From Sulfurimonas sp. (lineage in GTDB: Bacteria; Campylobacterota; Campylobacteria; Campylobacterales; Sulfurimonadaceae): a DNA stretch of 64,000 nt. Below, one piece after another: positions 47,374-55,624 of the stretch. Location: NCBI GenBank assembly GCA_027063645.1, contig JAMORK010000014.1, positions 47,017-111,016 on the forward strand. Reading direction: 5' to 3'. Numbering within the stretch: the first letter of the stretch is position 1; every line of letters begins with the position of its first letter. A program made the translations under genes and the position numbers. The notes under the pieces were generated by a model. That model was not told where the DNA came from. It saw only the letters and a list, made by a program, of their open reading frames with translations, and searched no databases.

Positions 47374-50300
47374 AGCTATCTCTTTTTGAAGATGTTCAAT
47401 ATGTTTTAAAAGCATCTCTTGAAACTCTTTAGTATCTTCTAGTCCCTCTTCAAGCTGCTTTTCTATCTCTATAGTAAGTTCATAAAGATTGTTAAAGCGT
47501 AAATTACCAGATACACCTTTAATATTATGGGCTATCTCCTTGTTTAAACCCTCCTCTTGTATCTTCTCTTGCATCTGTGTTATAGTGTTTGCAAAACTCT
47601 TTAGGAGTTTTATGATGATGGTTTCATTTGGTATAGAGAGTTGCTGTGAGAGTTTTTGTATTGATATTTGGTCAAAAGAGAGACTTTCTTGTTTTTGTTG
47701 AGAACCTTTTCTTAGATATTCTATAAGAATCTTATCTAACTCTTGGGGAATTATAGGTTTGTTGAGAGTATCATTGACCCCTGCTTCTTTAAAAGAGATG
47801 ATATCAGACTCAATAACATTAGCAGAGAGAGAAATAATAGCTCCCGTATAATTCTTTTCCCGTAAGATTTTTGTAGCACTTACTCCATCGAGTATAGGCA
47901 TGTTTATATCCATAAAAATAATGTCGTAGCTCTTAGAGAGTGCTTCATCTACAGCTTCTTGTCCATTATTTACTATAGTAAAATCGAGTCCCTTCTCCTC
48001 AAGTATAATGGAGATAAGCATCTGATTGGTTTCGTTGTCTTCTGCTACAAGGACTGAGCCTTTAAACTGTACTATTTCTGTTTTTGTTGTTGTATCTGAA
48101 GCTAATTGAGATTGTGTATTTGTAAGTGTCATAAGTTTATCAAAAAGAGAAGATCCTGTCATTGGTTGTTCTAAGAGATGAAATTTTTTATGCTCACATT
48201 GAAAACTCTCTTCAATACCCTCGACATAGATAAGTTGAAGCTTTTCGTAGTGCTCAAGAGTTTCATAACAGTGCTCAAGATCAAAAATTTTGGCACAGGT
48301 GATGAGAATATCAGTTTCTTCATCTACCATGTTGATATTATCAATCTCCTCATAAGGACATTGCCAAGCATCTAGATAAGAGGCTATGATCTCGTTGATA
48401 CCACATATTATTTTATCTTGAGAATTAAGCAATTTTACATTAATTTTATTGAGATTTTCATGGTAAGCAAAAGATTCTGTAGCATCAATAATTGGAAGTT
48501 CAAGTTCAAAGAAAAATTCACTCCCTTCCCCCTCTATACTCTGTACTTGGAGTGTAGAACCCATCATCTTTATATATTGACTGCTGATTGCTAAACCTAA
48601 GCCTGTTCCGCCAAACTCCCTACTTATTGAATTGTCTGCTTGCGAAAAGGCATTAAAGATACTCTCTTGTTTCTCTTGAGCTATCCCTATCCCACTATCT
48701 GTGACTTTAAAACTGATATATGCTTTATTCTCTTGAATCTTTTTAAGCTGAATAACAACCTGTACCATACCATGCTCAGGAGTAAATTTTATGGCATTAC
48801 TTGTGAGGTTATTCATCACCTGCTTGATTCTTTGTATATCACATTGTAGAGTTTTTGGTATCTTGGTATCTATATAAACAAAGTAGTCAATTGATTTCAT
48901 TTTTGAAGTAGATGCAAAGGTAGAAACAGAGGCTTCCATCTCCTCAAAGAGATTTGCTTCGTGTTCATATAAAGAGAGCTCTCCACTCTCAATTTTGGAA
49001 AAGTCTAAGATATCATTCACAACATTAAGAAGTGTTTCTCCACTTTTATGGATAATATCGATATAGCGTTTGGCATCCTTGTCAATATTTTTTTTTGTTA
49101 GGATGTCTGTAAAGCCTAAGATACCATTGAGAGGTGTGCGTATCTCATGTGACATATTGGCTAAGAAGGTAGATTTTGCTTGTTCTGAGAGATGTGCTTT
49201 TTTAATAGCATCTTCAAGTGATGTGATGTCATTAAGATTGATAACATACTCATCGCCAAGTTTTTTAATCACTATGTTGAAGGTATGTATTGTTCCATCT
49301 TTTGTCTTCATTTTTGCTTTTTGTAAAGAGGCTGTTCCTTCAGCAATATCGTTAAGCCAGTTTTGGTGTTTTGATGGGTAAGTATATCCATCTTCTTCTA
49401 AAAAAAGGTCACATATACAAGCATGTTTGGCTTTAAAATCTTCAAGGTTTTTATAATCAAAGTATTCAAAAAGTTTTTTATTAACACTCATCATCCCTTT
49501 TGTTTTAGAAGCATAGATAACAATGCTATCTTGATTGTCAAAGATAGCCTTGATAAGCTTTTCTTTTTCTATAACTCTATGTTTAGATTGTATTTGTTTT
49601 GTTACATCTTGCCTAATTGCTATATACTCTTCTATCTTGTCATACTTATTAAAGATAGGCATAATGGTAGCATCTACATAGTAGATAGAACCATCTTTAG
49701 CTCTGTTGGAGAGAAGTCCATGCCAAACTTTTCCATTTTCGATGGTTTGCCACATTTTTTTAAAGATAAATGTTGACATCTTTTTATCTCGAACAAGGCG
49801 ATGATTCTTACCTAAGAGCTCTTCTCTTGTGTATTGGCTAATTTTACAAAAATTATCGTTGACATAGGTTATATTTCCATTGAGGTCTGTTTTTGAGACA
49901 AGAGAGGAGAGATCAACTGCATTTTTATACTGGTTGAGTAGTTTGATATTTGAGTTGAGTTCATCTGATGTTTGTTTAATAAAGTGTGTAAGTGCAGAAA
50001 AAGTAGTGTTTTCAAGATTTTTTGCTTCTACTTTTTTTTTCTCTTTTTTCTTTTTTACTTTTTTTGCTTCAGATAAGATAAGGATGGTTGTTGTACAGTT
50101 GAGTAGAGCATTATTTGCATCAGTGCTGTAAAACTCTCCGTATGTGAAAAAACCTGCTGTTGGTGCGATTGTATCAAAGGCTTGAAACTCATGTTCTAAA
50201 ACCTTGCCAAGCAGTGTTTTTCTGGCAATGCAAGAAAAGATATAGATCGCCTCTGCAGGATTTTGACTTAGATTTGTATTGATATTTTCAGCACCTGAGA

Positions 50301-51159
50301 TCACAGCAGAAGCATTGGAAAATCCAAACTGTACCACCTGCCCTTTTTTTATAGGAGCTGCAAAAATGATTGATGAACCCTCTACCGCCATAGGTGTACG
50401 TGATACCGTAGTAGAACCCTCTTGAAAAAGAAATTGGAAGTCAGGAAGGGCTGCTGCATTATTTTGAAAAACTTGAGTACCAAGATAGCGTTTAAATATA
50501 TCAATTGCGGGCTCGTTGTCTATAGTATGAATCACATTCTTCTCTGAAGAGGTAATTGTAAACTCTTTTCCAATTGGGATCCAGTTTAGATTGTAATTAT
50601 TAGAAGCATAAAGTTTCTTCCCAGAAAAAGAGACACCAACAGCACCTTTGTTGAGAATTTCACCATTGACAATGATATATGTTTTTTCGAGCTTGAAATT
50701 ATCACCAGCTAAGCCACCAGAGATGATAAGTTGTGGATTTTTCTCTTTGATCCCCTTTATAAAAGCTTCATAGTTCTCACCTAAAAGCCCTTCACTTAAA
50801 ACTATAGCTGCTTTAGTATATTTATCAGAGATTTTTTTAGAGAGTAGTTTTCCAGATTTTTTGTTAATATCTTCAACATAAAAAGTTTTTAGTGTAGCAT
50901 CTTTGAAAAGTGAAATACTTACAATAGTGGCATCTTCATACATCTTAGCATGAGAGATTTCACCAGAAGTGGTTGCTCCTATGATGGTAGCTTTTGGAAA
51001 ACTTTTTTTGATATCCTCTACAATCTTTTGAAGTTTCTTCTTTTTTATAGGTGCTGTAAATATTTGAATAAGTGTAGAGTTATATCGCTTTTTTTTTGAT
51101 TCTTTGAGAGCTTGTTTGTATGCTTTTGTATCGTTGTATGCAAAGGTGAGATGTTTCAT
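47359..51159 (-). CDS. FIST-PAS-PAS hybrid histidine kinase with REC and HPt
   Basis: 1266 residues, soluble. The FIST sensor (about 1-365, both halves, with TIIGATTSGEI and ISGGLAGDNF) is followed by a Lys-rich linker, PAS 1 (about 410-520, Aer-like), PAS 2 (about 530-650), H-box FLANMSHEIRTPLNGILG with His671, ATP boxes NLTSNAIKF and GGTGLGLA, a partial receiver-like stretch, a receiver (about 1060-1175, VLVAEDNETNQ, FMDINMPILDG, NKPI) and a C-terminal HPt (IAHNIKGVSGNLRF). FIST domains are thought to bind small ligands such as amino acids. All phosphorelay modules are in one chain; the SixA-like phosphatase at 26.1 kb could act on its HPt. Confidence 0.9.
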   Translation of the reverse strand: MKHLTFAYNDTKAYKQALKESKKKRYNSTLIQIFTAPIKKKKLQKIVEDIKKSFPKATIIGATTSGEISHAKMYEDATIVSISLFKDATLKTFYVEDINKKSGKLLSKKISDKYTKAAIVLSEGLLGENYEAFIKGIKEKNPQLIISGGLAGDNFKLEKTYIIVNGEILNKGAVGVSFSGKKLYASNNYNLNWIPIGKEFTITSSEKNVIHTIDNEPAIDIFKRYLGTQVFQNNAAALPDFQFLFQEGSTTVSRTPMAVEGSSIIFAAPIKKGQVVQFGFSNASAVISGAENINTNLSQNPAEAIYIFSCIARKTLLGKVLEHEFQAFDTIAPTAGFFTYGEFYSTDANNALLNCTTTILILSEAKKVKKKKEKKKVEAKNLENTTFSALTHFIKQTSDELNSNIKLLNQYKNAVDLSSLVSKTDLNGNITYVNDNFCKISQYTREELLGKNHRLVRDKKMSTFIFKKMWQTIENGKVWHGLLSNRAKDGSIYYVDATIMPIFNKYDKIEEYIAIRQDVTKQIQSKHRVIEKEKLIKAIFDNQDSIVIYASKTKGMMSVNKKLFEYFDYKNLEDFKAKHACICDLFLEEDGYTYPSKHQNWLNDIAEGTASLQKAKMKTKDGTIHTFNIVIKKLGDEYVINLNDITSLEDAIKKAHLSEQAKSTFLANMSHEIRTPLNGILGFTDILTKKNIDKDAKRYIDIIHKSGETLLNVVNDILDFSKIESGELSLYEHEANLFEEMEASVSTFASTSKMKSIDYFVYIDTKIPKTLQCDIQRIKQVMNNLTSNAIKFTPEHGMVQVVIQLKKIQENKAYISFKVTDSGIGIAQEKQESIFNAFSQADNSISREFGGTGLGLAISSQYIKMMGSTLQVQSIEGEGSEFFFELELPIIDATESFAYHENLNKINVKLLNSQDKIICGINEIIASYLDAWQCPYEEIDNINMVDEETDILITCAKIFDLEHCYETLEHYEKLQLIYVEGIEESFQCEHKKFHLLEQPMTGSSLFDKLMTLTNTQSQLASDTTTKTEIVQFKGSVLVAEDNETNQMLISIILEEKGLDFTIVNNGQEAVDEALSKSYDIIFMDINMPILDGVSATKILREKNYTGAIISLSANVIESDIISFKEAGVNDTLNKPIIPQELDKILIEYLRKGSQQKQESLSFDQISIQKLSQQLSIPNETIIIKLLKSFANTITQMQEKIQEEGLNKEIAHNIKGVSGNLRFNNLYELTIEIEKQLEEGLEDTKEFQEMLLKHIEHLQKEIALINK

Positions 51160-51161
51160 TT

Positions 51162-52379
51162 TTAGAGGAACCTTTTAAGGGAATTTTCGAGTTCATGGAT
51201 ATCGAGTGGTTTGGATATATAATGGTTAAAACCATGTTGAAGAATTTTATCTTTGTCTCGGTCTGTATTGAGTCCTGTAATAGCGATAATGGGAGATTGA
51301 AAAGATTTTTCCTCTCGTAGAAGAGTATAAAATTGATAACCATCTATTTCAGGCATTGTTATATCAGTGAGTATAAGGTCATACTTTGATATATCTGTTT
51401 CTAGGGCTGCTATGGCATTCTCTTTAGAGATAATGTGAATATTTGGAAAAAGAAGTCCTAACATCTCAGTGATGAGAATTCTGTTAAGCTCATTATCATC
51501 AACAAACAAGATAGTTAACTCTTTTTCACTTTGAATTTTTATCTCTTGGTTGAGAGGTTGGCAGTTTTCATCTTTAAAGATCTCTTTAATCTCTAAGAAC
51601 TGTTCTAAATTATCGAGAAAAAGCTTTATAAGTTCAGGATCAAAATGTGATGGTGTGTCTTTTTTCATAATATCGAGAACTGTCTCAAGAGGCATAGGGT
51701 CTTTATAGCAGCGTTTTGAGCTTAGTGCATCAAAAACATCAGCAATGGCAACTATACGTGCATAAAGGTGGATATCTGACCCTTTTTTACCATTTGGATA
51801 GCCTGTTCCATCATACTTTTCATGATGCTCCAGGGCTATGATGTGTCCCGCTTTAAGGACAGGGTATCTATCGGCTCCCTCTAGCATCAATGCACCAAGT
51901 TGAGCATGCTCTTGCATCTGTTCGTATTCATGGGGTTCAAAACGACCAGGTTTTAGGAGTATCTCATCTTTTATTGCAATTTTTCCTATATCATGAAGTG
52001 GTGCAGCATAGAGTATAAGTTCACACTCTTCATCACTGAGACCATAGAGTTTTGCAAGTAGTTTGGAATAATGACTCATCCTTTTGATATGCCCACCTGT
52101 TTCAGGATCACGAGATTCTCCTGCACGGCCAAGCCTTGTAGAGATCTCAAACTCTGTTTCTTTAGATATAGCTAAAGCTTCTTCTAGGGCTAATGTTCTC
52201 TCTTGTACCTTCTCTTCAAGGAGCATATTTTGATCTTGTACTTGTTGCGTTAAGTGGTGTAGTTGAGCATAGTTGATGGTTCTAGTACATAAGATATCGA
52301 TGTCATAAGGTTTAGAGAGAAAATCACTAGCACCTAACTTAAGAGCTTCTTTCTCTTTTTCTGTATTGGCAGTAAGCAT
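51162..52379 (-). CDS. HD-GYP and REC part of a frameshifted response regulator
   Basis: 405 residues. The start MLTANTEKEKEALKLGASDFLSKPYD is the last third of a receiver domain. Next come a coiled coil (about 45-75), an HD-GYP domain (about 78-275, with PLHDIGKIAI and HHEKYDGTGYP, the c-di-GMP phosphodiesterase signature, all intact) and a second, complete receiver (about 288-405, ILFVDDNELNR, ILTDITMPEIDG, SKPL). The missing front of the first receiver is in another frame just upstream (52379-52624). The ATG overlaps that stop as TAATG, so this part could still be made by re-initiation. Confidence 0.8.
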   Translation of the reverse strand: MLTANTEKEKEALKLGASDFLSKPYDIDILCTRTINYAQLHHLTQQVQDQNMLLEEKVQERTLALEEALAISKETEFEISTRLGRAGESRDPETGGHIKRMSHYSKLLAKLYGLSDEECELILYAAPLHDIGKIAIKDEILLKPGRFEPHEYEQMQEHAQLGALMLEGADRYPVLKAGHIIALEHHEKYDGTGYPNGKKGSDIHLYARIVAIADVFDALSSKRCYKDPMPLETVLDIMKKDTPSHFDPELIKLFLDNLEQFLEIKEIFKDENCQPLNQEIKIQSEKELTILFVDDNELNRILITEMLGLLFPNIHIISKENAIAALETDISKYDLILTDITMPEIDGYQFYTLLREEKSFQSPIIAITGLNTDRDKDKILQHGFNHYISKPLDIHELENSLKRFL

Positions 52380-52624
52380 TAAAACAGGTATGAAAAGATG
52401 TTTAGGATCTGATTTGATTTTTGAAGTACTTCAAGGCCACTCATATTTGGCATACTAATATCTAAGAGTACGACATTAAAGTTTTTTTCTTCCAAAAGAT
52501 CTAGTGCTTCTTGGCCACTTTTTGCATAGGTGATTATTATATTTGTGTGTTCACTAAAAGCAGCTTCGATAAGGTCTAAATTAAAGGGTTCGTCATCTAC
52601 AGCTAAAATATAATAATTTTGCAT
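52379..52624 (-). pseudogene. N-terminal receiver fragment of the same frameshifted gene
   Basis: 81 residues. The first two thirds of a receiver are perfect: Asp10-Asp11, Asp55 (LLDISMPNMSG) and then GLEVLQK. After that the reading frame leaves the family, with an unrelated tail SNQILNIFSYLF. In the -1 frame the DNA continues as IKSDPKHLFIPVLMLTAN, exactly the expected receiver sequence. One extra base in the A5 run (T5 at 52418-52422 on the plus strand) would restore a single REC/HD-GYP/REC gene over 51162-52624. It could be a real mutation, phase variation or a sequencing error. Confidence 0.8.
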
Positions 52625-52716
52625 ATGTAGCCTTTTTTTAAGAAAATAAATAGACTACATTCTACAAAATTATTACTTAAAGTTAATATATTTTGTTAAA
52701 TGTAATGTCTTGAAAT

Positions 52717-53142
52717 CTAGTTAGTAAATTGAGAAACCATATTGCTTAAAGAGGCTTCATCAAGTGCACCGCTGATTCTATGTACCTCTTTAGCACCTTT
52801 AAAAACCATAAGTGTAGGGATACTTCTGATTCCAAATCGAGCCCCTAAGTTTTGTTCATTTTCAGTATTTACTTTTACAAAAAGTGCTTTGAGGGGAAAC
52901 TTGGTTGCAGTTTTTTCAAAAACAGGCCCCATCATCTTACATGGACCACACCATGGTGCCCAAAAGTCAACTATTACAGGAATATCGCTGTTAACTACCA
53001 CTTCATCAAAGTTTGCATCTGTCAGTTCAATAGGCTTAGTATCTAAAAGGGATTTTTTGCATTTCCCACAGTTTGCTTTTTTATAACTCTCTTTTTGAGG
53101 AACATTATTAACACTTAAACAGTGTGGACATACTACTCTCAT
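52717..53142 (-). CDS. trxC: Thioredoxin 2-type thioredoxin with zinc-binding N-terminus
   Basis: 141 residues. An N-terminal zinc ribbon has Cys5/Cys8 and Cys25/Cys28. The thioredoxin domain (about 35-141) has the active site WCGPC with Cys65 and Cys68, and cis-Pro in RSIPTLMVF. TrxC proteins are cytosolic reductases linked to oxidative stress. It lies 11 bases downstream of the PAS kinase gene and so may be on the nrdA operon transcript, which would fit its role as an electron donor for ribonucleotide reductase. Confidence 0.92.
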   Translation of the reverse strand: MRVVCPHCLSVNNVPQKESYKKANCGKCKKSLLDTKPIELTDANFDEVVVNSDIPVIVDFWAPWCGPCKMMGPVFEKTATKFPLKALFVKVNTENEQNLGARFGIRSIPTLMVFKGAKEVHRISGALDEASLSNMVSQFTN

Positions 53143-53153
53143 AATTGTCTCCT

Positions 53154-54371
53154 TTATTGTTTTTTTTCAAGTTTATAAGGCAACTCCATAAGAGTTGTTG
53201 TAGAGTTGTTTTGACTCTCAACTGTAATTTTACCATGTAAATGTTCACTAATTATTGTCTTACACATATAAAGTCCAAGTCCTGTTCCATTTTTACTCTT
53301 GGTGGAGAAGTAAGGTTCAAAGATTTTATTTAAAATTTCCTCTTCTATTCCACCCGCATTATCTTGTATGGTAATGAAGATCATATCCCCTTTTTTCTCA
53401 GCATTGATACTGATCTTTTTCTCTTTGATATCACTCTCTAAAAAGGCATCAAGAGAGTTTTTGATGATATTGATGATACATTGAAGTAGCTCATTTTTAT
53501 ATGTTTGTATAACGATGTTTGTATCAATATTTGCGTTATATTGGATATCTGACTGGGTTATCTCATTTGTTAAAAAGTACATAGATTTATTGAAAAGTTC
53601 AGAGAGGTTGACCTCTGTTATGGTTTTGTTAGGTTTAAAATAATCACGAAAATCGTTGATAGTTTCAGAAAGATAAAAAACAGTTTTCTCAACTTTTTCA
53701 AATGAGCTATGCATATTTTCTTTGGTGAGTATTTGCATCTCTTGTTTGAGTTGGAGCCCTGCAATGATGGTGTTGATGAGTGAAAGGGGTTGTCTCCATT
53801 GATGTGCAATCATACTTATCATCTCACCCATAGCAGCACTTCTTGAGTGTGCTAAGAGTTGTTTATGTTGTCTTTGTGAGTGCTCTTTCTCTTTGAGAAG
53901 TTGTGCATTAAGCTCCTCAACTTTTTTGATGTTCTCTTGTAGGAGTACATGTGTTTGTGCCATAATTGTTTGGTCTGTGAGTATAAGTGCTACCTGCTTC
54001 TTCTCATGATCAAAAGGGATGATACTAACATCTTGTTGCATATGTGTGAAGTTAGAGTTTTTAATCTGGTTAATTTTAATAGGGATCAGATACTTTGAAG
54101 TACTTGCCGTATAAAAGGTTGGTGTTCCCATCCGTAGGGCAGTTTTTATTTTTCTAAGAAGTGTTTTGGTATTTATACTTGGAAAAATATCTCCAAGTTT
54201 TTTCCCTAAGATATCTGACTCTTTAATCTTTGTTTGTAGCTCTAGCCACTTGTTATAGTGATGCACAGTGAGTTCTTCATCTACTATGAGGATACCATTG
54301 TCTATGCTAGAGACAATTTTTTTGTCTATATCAGTTGTTCTAATATTGTGTTGAGTTGTATTTTGAGCCAT
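53154..54371 (-). CDS. PAS-domain histidine kinase
   Basis: 405 residues, soluble. A PAS-like domain (about 15-135) is followed by a coiled coil (about 140-180), H-box MISMIAHQWRQPLSLINTI with His190, and ATP boxes IIKNSLDAF, DNAGGIEEEIL and GTGLGLYMCK. The H-box type is the same as in the kinase at 21.8 kb. The start lies 46 bases inside the end of the CheC-like gene, in a different frame, so it is coupled to it. It could supply phosphate to the CheY-like protein two genes upstream. Confidence 0.85.
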   Translation of the reverse strand: MAQNTTQHNIRTTDIDKKIVSSIDNGILIVDEELTVHHYNKWLELQTKIKESDILGKKLGDIFPSINTKTLLRKIKTALRMGTPTFYTASTSKYLIPIKINQIKNSNFTHMQQDVSIIPFDHEKKQVALILTDQTIMAQTHVLLQENIKKVEELNAQLLKEKEHSQRQHKQLLAHSRSAAMGEMISMIAHQWRQPLSLINTIIAGLQLKQEMQILTKENMHSSFEKVEKTVFYLSETINDFRDYFKPNKTITEVNLSELFNKSMYFLTNEITQSDIQYNANIDTNIVIQTYKNELLQCIINIIKNSLDAFLESDIKEKKISINAEKKGDMIFITIQDNAGGIEEEILNKIFEPYFSTKSKNGTGLGLYMCKTIISEHLHGKITVESQNNSTTTLMELPYKLEKKQ

Positions 54372-54925
54372 TGTATCGATTCATCTTTTGTTAGTATAAA
54401 AATATTGCCATTGATCTTTTGATCTTGAAAATTGAGTTCAGTATCTATAACAATCACTTGAGAGTACTGTAAAAAAGTGTCGATGTTTTCTATCTCACTT
54501 AAGGGTATTTTAGAGATACTTGGAAGTGAAAAACTCACTTCTGTACTCATCTCTTGAGCCAGTTTTGTTGTAAGGGTAGAAGTAAGAACATTGGTAAGTT
54601 CTAAGATAGCATCGTCAAGATCTTCTTGTGTTTCAAGTTCAAGGTGTTTTGCAAGATTTTGTGCACTTTTTTCATTGATAAAAAAGGCACTCTCTCCGTT
54701 AAATTCACCATTAAATGCCTGTGTTGAAAAAAAGTAACTACTCTCTTTGAGTTTTTGAAATGTTTGGAGTAACTCTTTTGTGGGCATCACTTTGATGTTT
54801 GGGATACTTAAAGATGCAAAAGCATCAAGCATCTCAGCTACAACTGCTGTAGCATTTCCGTAAGCTACATTCATAAGCTCTTGGAGTACATCCTGTTCAT
54901 CTTCACTAAGTGTAAATTTTTGCAT
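54326..54925 (-). CDS. CheC-like CheY phosphatase
   Basis: 199 residues with the internal repeat of CheC: ELMNVAYGNATAVVAEML (Glu16, Asn19, and Pro41 at the expected distance) and ELTNVLTSTLTTKLAQEM (Glu108, Asn111, Pro134). Both ExxN motifs are intact, so both active-site halves may work. CheC dephosphorylates CheY-P in chemotaxis. Here it lies two bases from a stand-alone CheY-like gene and overlaps a soluble kinase gene, with no receptors or CheA/CheW nearby, which suggests a private circuit. Confidence 0.82.
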   Translation of the reverse strand: MQKFTLSEDEQDVLQELMNVAYGNATAVVAEMLDAFASLSIPNIKVMPTKELLQTFQKLKESSYFFSTQAFNGEFNGESAFFINEKSAQNLAKHLELETQEDLDDAILELTNVLTSTLTTKLAQEMSTEVSFSLPSISKIPLSEIENIDTFLQYSQVIVIDTELNFQDQKINGNIFILTKDESIQWLKIQLNTILEQLI

Positions 54926-54927
54926 GA

Positions 54928-55281
54928 TTAAAGTATATCCAGTATCTCTTGCATTTTTTCTACATTGATAGGCTTTTGCATATGAAGTTGTGCACCTAGT
55001 GCTATAACTCTCTCTTTTGCTTTTGTTTGTACATCAGCAGAGACAACAACAACTTTTGCTTTTGGGTTCATCTCAAGTAGTTTTGGAAGTGCTTCATACC
55101 CATCCATCTCTGGCATGGTAAGGTCTAAAAAAACAACATCCACTTTCTCATCTTCCATCACTTTAAGAGCCTCTAATCCATTTGTTGCTTGAAAAATAGA
55201 GACATCCCCAGCAACATTTTTAAGAGATTTTACTAAGCTTAAGCGTGCAAGTTTTGAATCATCGGTTACTAAGTATTTCAT
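54928..55281 (-). CDS. Single-domain CheY-like response regulator
   Basis: 117 residues, receiver domain only: Asp7-Asp8, phosphoacceptor Asp53 (VFLDLTMPEMDG), Thr/Ser in VVVSADVQ and Lys in MQKPI. It is most like the stand-alone CheY proteins encoded beside CheC/CheX-type phosphatases. It directly abuts the preceding hypothetical gene and is two bases from the CheC-like gene. Confidence 0.9.
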   Translation of the reverse strand: MKYLVTDDSKLARLSLVKSLKNVAGDVSIFQATNGLEALKVMEDEKVDVVFLDLTMPEMDGYEALPKLLEMNPKAKVVVVSADVQTKAKERVIALGAQLHMQKPINVEKMQEILDIL

Positions 55282-55617
55282 CTAAAAACTCCCCTCTTGG
55301 TATTTGATAGTTTCACAAACAATATAAAATGTTGAAGCATTGATCTTAAATGTAAAGTTTTGTGTATAACTGAGTGATACACCTTCACTCATATCTATAA
55401 GGTGTAAGGAGTCACTGCCCTCTAGAGAAGCATCACAAACACCATGAAACTCTAACTCCATACTAATCCAGTCAAATCCTCTTGCACTATCTTGTCCAGC
55501 GAGTGTAAGTTTCATAGCGTTTGGAGAGAGAATTTCAAATGAGCGAAGTTCACCATCAATGAAGTCTCCAAATCTCTCTATGAAGTTAGAAGTTTCTTTT
55601 GGAAGTAAAGGTCTCAT
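55282..55617 (-). CDS. Hypothetical protein between nrdA and the CheY-like gene
   Basis: 111 residues, soluble, mixed alpha/beta, acidic. It contains SPNAMKLTLAGQDSARGFDWISMELEFHGVCDASLEG. No family is recognised. It starts seven bases after nrdA and abuts the CheY-like gene, so it is the first gene of the CheY/CheC/kinase group. The beta-rich pattern could be a small sensor or adaptor, but this is a guess. Confidence 0.65.
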   Translation of the reverse strand: MRPLLPKETSNFIERFGDFIDGELRSFEILSPNAMKLTLAGQDSARGFDWISMELEFHGVCDASLEGSDSLHLIDMSEGVSLSYTQNFTFKINASTFYIVCETIKYQEGSF

Positions 55618-55624
55618 CTATGGC

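Noticed and set aside
52379-52624. Independent single-domain receiver gene
   Set aside because: The protein stops before strands four and five of the fold, and the missing part continues in the next frame.
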